A stretch of DNA of 64,000 nucleotides, taken from Platerodrilus igneus (taxonomy: Eukaryota > Arthropoda > Insecta > Coleoptera > Lycidae). Under the pieces are notes generated by a model. That model was not told the DNA's origin, searched no databases, and saw nothing but the letters and a program-made list of their open reading frames with translations. The DNA lies in the NCBI GenBank assembly GCA_036346225.1, contig JARFIW010001104.1, positions 8,768,001-8,832,000 of the forward strand. The letters run 5' to 3'. A program made the translations under genes and the position numbers. This document shows positions 36,851-50,741 of the stretch, in pieces. Numbering within the stretch: the first letter of the stretch is position 1; each line of letters opens with the position of its first letter.

Positions 36851-38590
36851 ATGACGACCGCGGACATAATACGACTCCTGATGAATTTATCTAACAAAAT
36901 GGACGAGTGGCGGACAGATATTAAGACGACATGCACGGAACTAAAAACGGATGTAACGAACACCATTGCTGAATCACACACGGAACTACAAACGGACTTA
37001 ACAGACAAAACCGAACAATCGCGGACAGAGGTAAAGACATCACACACGGAAAAACAAACGGAATTAACAGACCAGATTGCAGAAACACACACGGAAAAAC
37101 AAACGGAGTTAACAGACCAGATTGCAGAAACACACACGGAACTACAAACGGACTTAGTAGACAAAACCGAACAGTCGCGGACAGAGGTTAAGACAACACA
37201 CGCGGAACTACACACGGAACTACAAACGGACTTAACAGACAAAACCGAACAATCGCGGACAGAGGTAAAGACATCACACACGGAAAAACAAACGGAATTA
37301 ACAGACCAGATTGCAGAAACACACACGGAACTACAAACGGACTTAATAGACAAAACCGAACAGTCGCGGACAGAGGTTAAGACAACACACGCGGAACTAC
37401 ACACGGAACTACAAACGGACTTAATAGACAAAACCGAACAGTCGCGGACAGATATTAAGACGACATGCACGGCACTAAAAACCGATGTAACTGACACAAT
37501 TACAGAAATACCCACGGAAAAACAAACGGAATTAACAGACCAGATTGCAGAAACACACACGGAACTACAAACGGACTTAATAGACAAAACCGAACAGTCG
37601 CGGACAGAGGTTAAGACAACACACGCGGAACTACACACGGAACTACAAACGGACTTAACAGACAAAACCGAACAATCGCGGACAGAGGTAAAGACATCAC
37701 ACACGGAAAAACAAACGGAATTAACAGACCAGATTGCAGAAACACACACGGAACTACAAACGGACTTAATAGACAAAACCGAACAGTCGCGGACAGATAT
37801 TAAGACGACATGCACGGCACTAAAAACCTATGTAACTGACACAATTACAGAAATACCCACGGAAAAACAAACGGAGTTAACAGACCAGATTGCAGAAACA
37901 CACACGGAACTACAAACGGACCTAACAGACAAAACCGAAGAGTCACGGACAGAGGACGAACGCGGGACGGAATTACAAGACACCGTAGACCGCGTAGATG
38001 ACGAGACTAAAAATACACGGGTACAATTGCAGGGACAGGCACAACACTTAACACCGAAATTGGGCGCGGACGACATGGTATTACTACTCACAGGACAAGT
38101 GGTACTAAACGTTAAAACACTGAGGGAATTCTTAGGAGTAATGAGAAATTTTGATCTAGCGACAGTACTGGAAGCGAAAACGCGGACATACCATTGGGAA
38201 CAAAACAGGGGTTACAGGGAAGACAGTCGACGACAACCGTACCACGAAAACAGACCAAATTATAGACAGGAAAATTTTAACTACGGACATAGGAATCATT
38301 GGGGACACGAGGGACATAGACGACCGTATCACAATAGGGATCACCGGGATAACGCCTACAATGGACAAAACAGAAACCGGCACGACAACGGCGAGGATGA
38401 CGGCCGGACGACTGGGGGCGGAATACAAAATGGAAATAGCCGGACGGACAGGGACGTAAACGTCCAACATATGACGACGAGCGCAATTCAACGGACCCGG
38501 ATAGGATTGAGGTGGTGGAAATTCACGAGTCGCCTCAAGAAAAAAAAACGCGAATCTTTGGACGACCGACTGCTTAGGAGTAAAGATTGA
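36851..38590 (+). CDS. Gag-like protein, coiled-coil rich, capsid deleted
   Basis: 579 codons from ATG at 36851, the first start after the predicted acceptor. Residues about 40-375 are built from 11- and 15-residue units rich in Thr, Glu, Gln and Asp (TELQTDLTDKT, EQSRTEVKTSH, TEKQTELTDQIAETH), which predicts a long hendecad coiled coil. Insect Gypsy gags often begin with such a coiled coil. The following capsid domain, about 200 residues in relatives, is largely absent; only a short piece (LTGQVVLNVKTLREFLGVM) remains. Residues about 440-530 are rich in Arg, His, Asn and Tyr (RPYHNRDHRDNAYNGQNRN), a nucleic-acid-binding-like tail without CCHC knuckles. The last 30 codons after an A-run at 38541 may be out of frame. 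The intact reading frame in a young element is notable. Confidence 0.72.
   Translation: MTTADIIRLLMNLSNKMDEWRTDIKTTCTELKTDVTNTIAESHTELQTDLTDKTEQSRTEVKTSHTEKQTELTDQIAETHTEKQTELTDQIAETHTELQTDLVDKTEQSRTEVKTTHAELHTELQTDLTDKTEQSRTEVKTSHTEKQTELTDQIAETHTELQTDLIDKTEQSRTEVKTTHAELHTELQTDLIDKTEQSRTDIKTTCTALKTDVTDTITEIPTEKQTELTDQIAETHTELQTDLIDKTEQSRTEVKTTHAELHTELQTDLTDKTEQSRTEVKTSHTEKQTELTDQIAETHTELQTDLIDKTEQSRTDIKTTCTALKTYVTDTITEIPTEKQTELTDQIAETHTELQTDLTDKTEESRTEDERGTELQDTVDRVDDETKNTRVQLQGQAQHLTPKLGADDMVLLLTGQVVLNVKTLREFLGVMRNFDLATVLEAKTRTYHWEQNRGYREDSRRQPYHENRPNYRQENFNYGHRNHWGHEGHRRPYHNRDHRDNAYNGQNRNRHDNGEDDGRTTGGGIQNGNSRTDRDVNVQHMTTSAIQRTRIGLRWWKFTSRLKKKKRESLDDRLLRSKD
36990..37950 (+). repeat. Coding repeats inside gag
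   Basis: DNA copies of the coiled-coil units in supra-repeats of 26 and 37 codons, for example the block beginning ACGGAACTACAAACGGACTT recurs about nine times. Near identity between distant units suggests recent expansion or conversion. Confidence 0.85.
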
Positions 38591-39326
38591 TGTTTGCTAT
38601 AGTATAAGGGATTTATTGTTAAACAGTTACATTTTTAATAAAAAGAATTTGTTATTTATAAATATTAGTTTAAGGGACCGTGTTTATGTTGCTTTAGTGG
38701 ATAGTGGGTCACAGTTGTCGCTGGTAAATGAGAGGGTAGTAGTCGAACATGGAGAATTTTTAAAGGGAAGAATAGGAACAATTGAGGGGGTTAATTTATG
38801 GTCAGCGATGAACAAAAAGCTAACGACGATTTATAATGTTATCCGTGTACCGATATATATAGGAAATAAAGAAGCAGGGAATGCAGAGTTTTTAATTACG
38901 AAAGGGTTACAGTTAGACTTCATATTGGGTATGGACTTTATAGAGGATTTTGGATTGAATATAGATGGAAAGGATAGGTCAATTAGGATATTTGATAAAG
39001 ATAGGTCATGGGTGGTACCTACGGTTAGTGAGGAATATAGGAATGGTAATGATATAGATAGTACAGGATTAGGAATGATTAAAGAGTATAATGATGGACA
39101 GGTTAAAGTACGATTATGTAATATGTTTGTAAGATTGATTAATGATGAACAGATAGGGAAAGTGAGTATTGATATTAAGATGAAGCTAGGAGAATTATTT
39201 AATAAATATGTAGGGTTATTTAATGAAGAGCCAAGATTTGCGAGGCGGTATACACATAAGTTGGAGGTCACGGATGACAGGGGGATATCGCGGGCGTTTT
39301 CATTTGGAGAATTTGTACCCATATAG
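38571..39326 (+). CDS. Pol stub: retropepsin and RT start
   Basis: Open from within the gag end, in a different frame (gag codons start at positions 2 mod 3, this frame at 0 mod 3), so expression would need a +1 shift or an indel repair. There is no ATG near its start. VALVDSGSQLSLV at about 38690 carries the DSG catalytic site of an aspartic retropepsin, and FILGMDFIEDFGLNID at about 38925 is its C-terminal ILG-type block. The frame goes on to GLFNEEPRFARRYTHKLEVT, the linker that opens Gypsy RT, and stops at 39326 about 20 residues later. RT, RNase H and integrase are deleted, so no reverse transcription from this copy itself. Confidence 0.82.
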   Translation, partial: CLGVKIDVCYSIRDLLLNSYIFNKKNLLFINISLRDRVYVALVDSGSQLSLVNERVVVEHGEFLKGRIGTIEGVNLWSAMNKKLTTIYNVIRVPIYIGNKEAGNAEFLITKGLQLDFILGMDFIEDFGLNIDGKDRSIRIFDKDRSWVVPTVSEEYRNGNDIDSTGLGMIKEYNDGQVKVRLCNMFVRLINDEQIGKVSIDIKMKLGELFNKYVGLFNEEPRFARRYTHKLEVTDDRGISRAFSFGEFVPI

Positions 39327-39600
39327 AGTAGTACAGGAAGAGGGTTTAACAGGATAGGCTATAATGTGGTTCATGCAACGGAAAGTTTTAGTTTTTGTTT
39401 TTTGTTTTGTTATAGTAGTATAGTATAGGTTAGAATATAGCGTAGGGTGATAGGTGTGAGAGAAAGGCGAATGCGGGTTGCCAAAGTAAAATAGAAACAA
39501 CGAAAGGGTGGTTTTGAATGAAAATCAGAAATTTTGCACACCAGGGAAGAGAAAACATATGAAATTTCCAATTTCATTAAAACCAGTGGGGCCAATATTA
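39327..39600 (+). other. 3' internal remnant before the 3' LTR
   Basis: About 270 bp joining the deleted pol to the 3' LTR. A purine/G-rich CCAGTGGGGCC lies 8 bp before the LTR and could be the polypurine tract. No open frame. Confidence 0.5.
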
Positions 39601-41356
39601 TGTAAGGGGGGTTATAAGGTTTCTAAAGGTATATTTGTATTAATAGGTGTATGCCAAACGATAGGATCAATATTTCAGATTTAATAATTTAAAACTATAA
39701 ATTTTGCTATACTTTACATACGTTAAAGTATGTACCATTTCAGATTGAAACTTATATGCCAAAAGGTAGATAACATGACTTTATGACGTTGATATAATGC
39801 ACGGTACTTGAGGTTTTATACTGAGTTGATATTTCATGAGCCAGTTGAGAGTACATTTGCCGTCGGAAAGCCGAACGCATTTATGGATATCTGCAATATA
39901 ACAAAGCGTCCAGGTCGTGTATAAATTATTTGGCTTTTCCTTTTATAGAATCAAACTTTTGGACGAATTGTAAATCAAAATTTAAAGTGAATCAAAATGT
40001 AAAAGGTTATTGGAGTTTAGTGAAGTGTTTTGGACCAATAGTAGAAATTTAAAATTATTATAAAGACTGTAGCGAAGGTATGTTGGACACTGAAAGAAAG
40101 ATGATTTGTTATTGGATGTTATATGTTTAAAAATGTTATTCTAGCAAGCTAAGTTTGTTGATTTAATAACTAAGCAAAATAAATAAGGGACTTACTTTTT
40201 GAATTTGTTCAGATAAAGACCTATATTATGAAACCTGCGTTAAAGTGTAAAATATTTTGAAACAAAAGTTTATATGTGTATCAACGAGTATTATTTAGTA
40301 AAGGGTGAAAGTAAATAAAGGCGACGAATATAAAAGGAGTTTAAAAGTGGTTAATAGTGCAACGGGAAAGGCAACGAGTATTTAAAGAAGATTTGGAAGT
40401 GGTTATTAGTGGAACGGGGAAAGCGACGGACATTTGTTTGAGAAGATTGGTGTTGGTTTTGGTATAGATTTGGTATAACGGCAGTAAGGGATAGGAGTGG
40501 ATAAAGAAGGCATCGACGACATAAGTAATTTTGGATTGATTTGAGAAGATTAAAAGGCAGTAAGGACATCGTATGGATAATTGGAATAGCAGGACTAGGA
40601 GTGATTTGTATTAGGACAGCGGGTTTGAATTGGATTGTGCGAAGAGAGGATTAAGTGGGATACGAAGCAGAGGAACAGGAGATCGATATACGGCGAGGAA
40701 GAATTAACGCAGGGGAAGTAGACAACGGTTTTTTTGCTAAATTCTAAATTGGGGTAACATTATTTCAGGTTTGGGTCATCAAAATTGTTTTTAAGAACAC
40801 CTGGAGGCAGTACGCAAGCGGACAAAATTGGAGAATCTTTTGTGAAAGTGCGTACGGCGATTTCGAACTTGAGCCAGCAGTTAAAGGAAGGCCTTCAGCG
40901 CGGTATATTTCTGGTAAGTACCGTAAATATATCATAACGTCAAAGATTAAAGTCATAAACAGTTACATAAATTAATTTGGCATCAGGCAACTTTGATATA
41001 TTAAAATTTGGCATACATAGTAAATACAGTACATTAAAAAAAGTGGTAAAACAAACGAGGGTGCAGTTTGGTTGGGTAGAGCACATCTACTCACGATTGA
41101 ACTCACGGTGAGTAGGTGAGAAAACCCTGAGATTAAAGTTTCAAATAGTCGAGGCATATAAAATATAGTAATTAGTAAAAAAAGAACCAACCAAACGTTT
41201 GCTAAATCACCTCGATTTGAAATCATTAGGGACGACGACAAAAGTCGTTAAACAAATTTTGTTTAAAGTTAAAGTGTAATAAATAAAGAAGGTATTAGCC
41301 CAAAGTGAAAGTAAAGTAATAGGGGTGATATAAAGTAAATAAGGGCGGATATAAGA

Positions 41357-41357
<1 letters not shown>
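39601..41357 (+). repeat. 3' LTR of the Gypsy-type element
   Basis: Begins TGTAAGGGGGG and matches the 5' LTR over its whole length with about a dozen substitutions or single-base indels. It ends at ATATAAGAA and runs into (AT)n. Confidence 0.88.

Positions 41358-41384
<27 letters not shown>
41358..41384. repeat. (AT)n tract
   Basis: AT microsatellite that separates the 3' LTR from the next LTR. Confidence 0.9.
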
Positions 41385-41390
<6 letters not shown>

Positions 41391-42948
41391 GGATTTAAAG
41401 GGTAAATAGATGTAGACAATAAAATTTTAGCTACCATGTATATAGAAACAGGAGCAAAATATTTACGCGCCGAATTAATTAATTTGTATATTTGAAACGG
41501 ACGATTATTAAGGTATTTTTATATTTAAATTGGAATGTGAAAATTAGATAAGGGAAGAAAAGCTTTAAAGTACATAAAAGTTCAAGGATACGCATAATTT
41601 AATTATAATTTCTTTTAATCAAACGCATGAAAGCAAAAAGGGAGCTTGCAGGCATAAGAAAATCAATAATTTCTAACGCAAATGTATTCGTTTTAAAAGC
41701 CAACGTTCATTTACATCGATACTACGAAGCAGAGAATCTAGGAATTGTTATTTTCAAACGGTCGATAATTTTAAGAAACACCTGTTGGTTAAATGTTACG
41801 TTCAGGGAATATGAAACGAACGTTAATGTAGAATTCCATAGAAATTGTTTTCAACGGTCAATTTGTAGCAGCAGCTAGAATAACAAATATCTTAAGGAGT
41901 GAGTGGAATGAATAATCGATAATGTAAGACTGATAGAGAAGCATATAAAGCAAGCGTTGGATAGAAGTCACGTGACATATCTACGTGTACTTGATGAGGG
42001 ACGTCTGCAATATTGATTTTCTGTAACTCAAGTGAGGTTTCAAAGGAGACACAAACATGCATAGAACAAAGATGGATAGCGGATAGGTGGAGTATTGTGA
42101 CAACCGGAAATTATATCATTGGTTGATAACCAGCAGTTTTCGAAGAGTGCGCGTACGTGTAGGTAGGGAATGAAATTCTATGTAAACAGCACGACGAACG
42201 GGAGAAATTTTTCCGAATTCAGAGTCGGTTACGTTCAAAATTTTAAGAAGCCGCTTTGAAAACAAGCTTTTCTCATGAAACGGGTTCCACTAGGGGGATT
42301 GAGGAACAGTATAAATACACGAGAGAAGATATTAAAGCTCTCTTTCCTTTCATCAGGTTCTGAACACGGGGTCAGACCTACATAATAGTCAAAGCTGTCG
42401 GTTAGTATTTGTGTGTTCAGTAATGTTACATTAAACATCTTAGTTGAAATTATAAAAGTTGTAGTAGCGGACCGTAAGTTAGTAAAGTGATTGCACAAGT
42501 TAGTGCTTATTTAAATAAAAGGTCCAGTTACTATGACTAAGTTATTATATGGATGGATGATTTTGGGGTAAGCAGAACTCAGAAAAATTTGTATGCGTGA
42601 AGTATCTGGTATGGAATGTTTCTGTTAAAACGAAGCTAGTATTTTGGGAGAAGCAGAATAGTGGTAGCGGAAATATTAGATGGTGAGGATCGCTGGATGC
42701 TGGAATCAGCGTAGTAGATGGATTTAACGACGTGGGGTTTCTGGTAGTCATCTCCTGCAGTGATGAACAGTAAAGGCGTCTCAAGGTAATAAATTTGAAA
42801 TTTCTGTTTTTATATAAATATTTGTGGATATTTTTGTGTTTGTGTGGTTGACTCATTGGTGGAGTATTTATTGTTTTAAAAACTTGTTTAAAAATGTACA
42901 TGTGCAGGAAAATTTAATAATTTTGAGTACTGAAAAAGGGTCTATTAA

Positions 42949-43000
<52 letters not shown>

Positions 43001-43522
43001 TTATTCAGGCTATAAATTGTGGTTGTAAGGAGTAAACGGGTCTGTAAATTTGTTTTCAAAAATGCAAGGTATAAAAAAGCATTTATAAATAAAACTGGGT
43101 TATAATGAGCTCACAATACACCAGTATGAAGTCAAATTAGGGTTACATGTGGGGCCCATCTACTCATATCTACTCGAATGTGTTTAAAATCAAGGACTTT
43201 ATAGCATTCAATAAATCGAGTTGGTAATAATTGTACCAAACTGTTTGTACTCATGTGTAAATATTTTATCCGTTAATATGTGTAAATAAAAGGTTGTATG
43301 GTTGTTGTATTATTTTCGTAATTTCATTTGATGGTGCGTGTGTGAGAGAGGTATGTACGTAAAAATAGGTATTCAAGAAGAGGCCGATTGCTGAGCTAGC
43401 CAGGGTGAGCAGAGAAATTCGAAGGCGTCCAGAATAAAGGGTAAGAAAACTTTTTAAAATTTTTTTTGGAAAATTTTATGTTGGCTCAGGTGGGGCACGA
43501 ATTTTACTGAGCTTCCACGGCA
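41385..43522 (+). mobile_element. Solo LTR C, 2.1 kb
   Basis: Starts TGTTGTGGATTTAAAGGG at the AT tract and ends TTCCACGGCA. Its last 250 bp align with the end of the LTR at 52195-54206, including the polyadenylation context AATAAAAGGTTGTATGG (43285), GAGCTAGCC and GAATTTTAC. A splice donor CTCAAG|GTAATA at 42786 corresponds to CCAG|GTAACG in the other copy. It contains an internal (AT)n at 42951-42994. No coding sequence. Confidence 0.72.
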
Positions 43523-43659
43523 ACTTTTATGACGCCCAATTCGTGGTGCTCGAATGGTATTTGAAAAAAGGCTCGAGTGTTCCAGTGCCCCAGGTTCCAC
43601 GGCACTTTTATGGCACCCAATCCGTGGGGCGAGAAATGATTTTTTGACGATACACAGCA
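43523..43659 (+). repeat. PBS array after LTR C
   Basis: After LTR end CCACGGCA comes CTTTTA and a PBS-like string (TGACGCCCAATTCGTGGTGC, 43530). A second CCACGGCA (43597-43604) follows, then CTTTTA, a second PBS-like string (TGGCACCCAATCCGTGGGGC, 43611), and finally ACACAGCA at 43659 next to an AT run. Some PBS-like sequence also precedes the first LTR end (43478-43500). Confidence 0.7.
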
Positions 43660-43670
43660 ATATATATGTA

Positions 43671-45540
43671 TAGCTATGATAATAGGGTTATTTTAGGGTA
43701 TATAGGGTCACAAGGGTTGTACACTTCATGTAAACGACAATAAAGTCAATGAAACTAAACATTTGAATCATAAAAATTACACAATTCGTTAATTATGCAA
43801 AAAGCAAATATCAAACACACTGTATAAAATTTTCAATAAACTTTAGTCAATGATAGGAAGCTAATTCTTTAATAATTTAACCACATTTAGTAGAATCAAT
43901 AACTCTAGACGCAATCGGATTCATTTTAGAAAACAGTAATAGATTCAGTGACTTTAAATAAATACAAATTAGAAGTATCTAAAGTCCAACAAACATGGAA
44001 CGAATTTTTTTAAACTCGACGCATTAATAATCATGCGTGATCACAACAAACAGATCTTGCAAAACAAGTATATTTCAGAAGGAAAAAAGTCAATAAAACG
44101 CATCTAATTTACGTCATCTGTTAAAGAATCCAATTATAAAATTTAGTCTACGTGATGTTTTAAATGTAGACATTGCTACACTTTCGAATAAAACCCATCA
44201 TATTGGATAAACGAAATATGGAATAAGTTTGTATACGTGCGGAATTAAAAGGAAAATTTGAATAATTTCCTATACAAAATACCATAGTCAACGAACTCTA
44301 TATTGTAAAATTTTGATGTCTACGTGATTTAAGAAGCATTGCAACAAAATTTAGGATAGGTAACTTTATGTAAAATTCGAAGACTTTTATGATAAGACAA
44401 ATGCAACGCCTCAACTAAGATAATGCGCAATCAAACCAATGACAGCACGGGGAAGGACTTGCAGTTATATATTACACTAAGCGGGCAATGGTCAGTTTCT
44501 ACATAACTGAAGCACAAGCTGTACTAGTTTGAACAAAAATACTACGCAAAGTTCAAGTGTGAAGTTAAAACCACGATTTATAAGTTAAAGTTCATAATTA
44601 AAAATTTCAAGTACGAATACGCGTTCAACTAAACAAGTGAAATAAAAATTCGCCGTCGATATAAGACGTAAGTCCAAATTTTAATTAAGGTAAACATGAT
44701 CTTTAACATTCATTAACTTAGGGCACTGAGAAATTCTTTAAGGAAATCTAAGGAAACTGAGACGATCTACTAAAAATATACTGAGAGATTTACGAAGCGA
44801 TTCAATAAACAATTTCAATAGGAAATCTAACAAAAATCCAATACTACGAGTAACAGATGTAACAAAGGGGATAATTCGGAATTCGGACGTTAAGCTGAAA
44901 ACAACCCAAGGGTAGTTGTTAGCAGCACGTAGCGGCAGGTCATAGGATTGGGGGTGAACGTAGAACTACGCATTTGAACCAGGGAATCAACCTAAAAAAA
45001 TACCAGGTTAACGATAATTAATTAATAGCACAAGACTTAATTTTTTTGAACATTTAAAACTTGTATGTACTTAGATATTTGTGTGAAGGGTCATCAAAAA
45101 TTTTGATTGATACGTAGAAATTACGTTAAGAGAACGAAGGGTCATTGAACGTTCAACGAGACTTCCAATAAAACACAGAGTTATTTTTGCTGGCTTTATA
45201 TTTTTAATAGGGTTATAATTTGGTGGTGTACAGATTTATATTTTGACTTTGATTCAAAGGTTTTAATTAGCAAATAATAGTACGAAGGTTGTAGAAGTGC
45301 AAATTGTACATATTTCTTGATTTATTATACAAATTTGTGGTTATTCAGCTTATCTTATTTAAGGGTGAAGTCTTAGAGAACAAGGGGGGTAAAAAATTCT
45401 CTGTTACTGTATCGGCGTGCACTCTGTGTGGAGTTGAACCGAGCTAGTCGAGGTATAAGCCTAATTGTGTGAAATTTAAAATGGTTATTCTTATAGGAAA
45501 CTGACTCTCCCCAATTAATTTTATCCACGAATTTCGGAAC
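43671..45540 (+). mobile_element. LTR fragment related to 20761-22652
   Basis: TAGCTATGATAATAGGG resembles the TGCTATGATAAGGGG start of the solo LTR at 20761. Both carry a GTGAAATAAAA stretch shortly before a donor-like ACGTAAGT (44666 here, 21625 there). The right end is unclear because the tandem duplication starts within it at 44966. Confidence 0.45.
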
Positions 45541-45553
45541 ACTCTGTGTATAT

Positions 45554-47289
<1,736 letters not shown>

Positions 47290-47680
47290 AAGATAATGAC
47301 CTTCTAGTAATATCGAATGTTTTTAATGGGTTTGAGGTCAGCTGGTAAAAAGAAAACTCTTTTTTAATGCCTAAATTTTCGGATTTATTTAATCCTTGAT
47401 CACAGGCTTCTAAAAATGTTACAAACAACTAGGCTAAATTATATAAATATTAATTGCAACTTACAAGATGAGTTGATTCAAAATTAACATCGAAATTAAA
47501 TATTAAACATAACTTTTAGTTTTTCACTTTTAAATGTAGGAAGGATATATAATTTGTATAAGATGAAATGTAAAAATAAAATTATGTCAGATTTTGAAAG
47601 ATTTCAAATTTTCTTTTTAATAGGATACCTGATACCTTTATTTAATGTATATGTTATGTTGTATGTGATAGTTGTTTGTC

Positions 47681-47686
<6 letters not shown>

Positions 47687-47713
<27 letters not shown>
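47687..47713. repeat. (GT)n tract, unit 1
   Basis: GT microsatellite of about 13 repeats. The matching tract in unit 2 is at 50590-50618. Confidence 0.9.
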
Positions 47714-47715
<2 letters not shown>

Positions 47716-48427
47716 TGTATCGCATGCGTTAAGTTGTGTGGTGTGTATGTGTGTATGTATTTATAACGTTCAACATATTAACAAATATTACATTAGGTAT
47801 GTAGCTATGTTTTAAAATTAAGTAAGTATGTGTAAATCGAGCTACGCATTTGAACCAGGGAATCAACCTAAAAAATACCAGGTTAACGATAATTAATTAA
47901 TAGCACAAGACTTAATTTTTTTGAACATTTAAAACTTGCATGTACTTAGATATTTGTGTGAAGGGTCATCAAAAATTTTAATTGATACGTAGAAATTACG
48001 TTAAGAGAACGAAGGGTCATTGAACGTTCAACGAGACTTCCAATAAAACACAGAGTTATTTTTGCTGGCTTTATATTTTTAATAGGGTTATAATTTGGTG
48101 GTGAATAGATTTATATTTTGACTTTGATTCAAGGGTTTTAAATAGCAAATAATAGTACGAAGGTTGTAGAAGTGCAAATTGTACATATTTCTTGATTTAT
48201 TATACAAATTTGTGGTTATTCAGCTTATCTTATTTAAGGGTAAAGTGTTAGAGAACAAGGGGGGTAAAAAATTCTCTGCTACCGTATCGGCGTGCACTCT
48301 GTGTGGGGTTGAACCTAGCTAGTCGAGGCATAAGCCTAATTGTGTGAAATTTAAAATGGTTATTCTTATAGGAAACTGACTCCCCCCCAATTAATTTTAT
48401 CCACGAATTTCGGAACACGGTATATAT

Positions 48428-50054
48428 TGCTGGGGATTGAAGAAGTTGTAAGTGAGCCCCAGGTTGTGCATCGATAAAAGTGCTGTGGATTGAAGAAATT
48501 CTAAATGAGTCCCAGGTTGGGCGTTAATAAAAGTGCTATGGAGTGATGCGACATTATAAAGATTATTTTATAATCAGTTTTGGCCAGCTCTCTTCAAATA
48601 AAACCACTAGATTCGTACATCAAATTTATAATAATAATACGAAATATTCTTTTACAAACAATCTTTGAAATGCCAATCACTTCATCCGCAACTGCTTTCC
48701 CTCATAAACCATATGTTAAATATAACATCTATGAAAAACCACTTCTTCTCATCACAAATCTTATACACTAAAAACAGAGTCGAAAATTTCCACAACAGCT
48801 TTGTCTTACGAACAATATCTTAAATATAACATAAAAAAATGTGTATCTTTTGGATAATCATTCTCTTATACATGAAATAGGGCCCCAAAAAAAATCTCTT
48901 TTTTATAACTAGGATGAGCACTTACAAATCTTTATCTCTTAATTTTTATTTCCCTGCGCCGAAAACCTGTCACTTTTTAAATCAAATTATTAACTTTCTA
49001 CTCTCAGTCAAAGACTTGCACACAAAGAATCTTAACTAACTACTCGGTAAATGAGCTTTTCTTTAAATTTAAACAAAATTTATTTTACCGATGCAAATCT
49101 GCTGGTCATTGCCCTTGTCCAATCCGTAGTTATCAATCCATATTCTAAAATCGTTCAAAACGTTTTGCAACATACTATTAAATACCAAAAAGTACCATTC
49201 CCATCATATATGCTTTTAATCCAGTTCAATTATTATTTTATTACTTATTCTCCATTTTGAAACCATTGTAAGTACTTCAAGTAATCTTCCTCATTTTTGA
49301 GTATTCAAAACACTTGTCCGTCGTTATTTCAATGAAATCGTCTATCTGTCATAATAATTTTTACTACTAAAAACCATACATGCTAGATCGACCTCCAACT
49401 ACGTATCACACGATCAGCATTGTGACATTTGAATGAGTACTGAACAGCGTTTTCAACATCCATTGGGTTATATCAGAGCGATCTTCTGTGACGTAAGCAA
49501 TTAGAATTTCACAGTAACTCTAGTTGTTTTCATGTTTTAATTGGCTTGTTTTCGAAGGCGTATGATGCAACATTCGAGGGTTTATCGTTTTGTTGTCTCG
49601 AACTATTAGTAATTTTTCGCTTTCACGAATTCTATCGTCGCCTCCAACTATTTCATCAATCACTTGTGTTTTATTTTAACAGTTGGTTGTTCTAGAATGT
49701 ATGTCAATGAACATTTTCTTTAATACTTAGAGATACGATTTAAAACGTAATAGGCACCGTCATCTGTTTATTGTTAAATGAAGAAATAAAATTTTAAATA
49801 TTATGTACGTGGTTTTGATAACAAAAAGGCGAACTTTTGATTACACAATTAAATTTCTTTAAATTTACTTATTTACGTATAATCAGTACTATTGAACTCA
49901 ACTGTAACCGATGTCTTACTTTCTGTATGTACGACATTTTTATTTCATAGTAATTGTTCTAGGAATAAGGCATAAATATTTATGCCGAGACGTCTGAGTA
50001 TACAATTCGACAGTATAGTTCTTATTTTACGAGCGAGTGCATCCAAATGAACCA

Positions 50055-50061
<7 letters not shown>
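48428..50061 (-). mobile_element. Inverted LTR with two-unit PBS array (unit 2)
   Basis: Duplicate of 45554-47191 within the second tandem unit. PBS-like strings lie at 48452-48473 and 48505-48527; the second reads CCCAGGTTGGGCG, closer to the tRNA-Lys match than in unit 1. The outer end is CCCCAGCA at 48428. Confidence 0.6.
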
Positions 50062-50062
<1 letters not shown>

Positions 50063-50102
<40 letters not shown>

Positions 50103-50104
50103 TA

Positions 50105-50194
<90 letters not shown>
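50063..50194. repeat. (TA)n tract in unit 2
   Basis: About 130 bp of TA repeats, longer than its counterpart at 47194. Confidence 0.92.
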
Positions 50195-50197
<3 letters not shown>

Positions 50198-50585
50198 AAG
50201 ATAATGACCTTCTAGTAATATCGAATGTTTTAATGGGTTTGAGGTCAGCTGGTAAAAGAAAACTCTTTTTAATGCCTAAATTTTCGGATTTATTTAATCC
50301 TTGATCACAGGCTTCTAAAAATGTTACAAACAACTAGGCTAAATTATATAAATATTAATTGCAACTTACAAGATGAGTTGATTCAAAATTAACATCGAAA
50401 TTAAATATTAAACATAACTTTTAGTTTTTCACTTTTAAATGTAGGAAGGATATATAATTTGTATAAGATGAAATGTAAAAATAAAATTATGTCAGATTTT
50501 GAAAGATTTCAAATTTTCTTTTTAATAGGATACCTGATACCTTTATTTAATGTATATGTTATGTTGTATGTGATAGTTGTTTGTC

Positions 50586-50621
<36 letters not shown>

Positions 50622-50741
50622 CGCATGCGTTAAGTTGTGTGGTGTGTATGTGTGTATGTATTTATAACGTTCAACATATTAACAAATATTACATTAGGTA
50701 TGTAGCTATGTTTTAAAATTAATAAGTATGTGTAAATCGAG

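Larger units (their letters stand above)
34948..41357 (+). mobile_element. Gypsy-type LTR retrotransposon, internally deleted
   Basis: 6.4-kb element: LTR 34948-36705, PBS at 36708, gag, protease and a stub of RT, then LTR 39601-41357. Most of pol (RT, RNase H, integrase) is missing after about 39320, so it is non-autonomous. The two LTRs differ at only about a dozen positions or small indels over 1.75 kb, so insertion is recent. It is flanked by (AT)n on both sides, and no target duplication can be read in that repeat. Confidence 0.88.

Noticed and set aside
36832..37815. 327-codon minus-strand open frame with SVCSSVCVSA repeats
   Set aside because: It is the antisense of the gag coiled-coil repeats; the repeat composition keeps the opposite strand open.
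50047..50304. Ile/Tyr repeat open frames at AT tracts (also 34.6, 42.9, 47.2 and 55.9 kb)
   Set aside because: Translations of (AT)n microsatellites.
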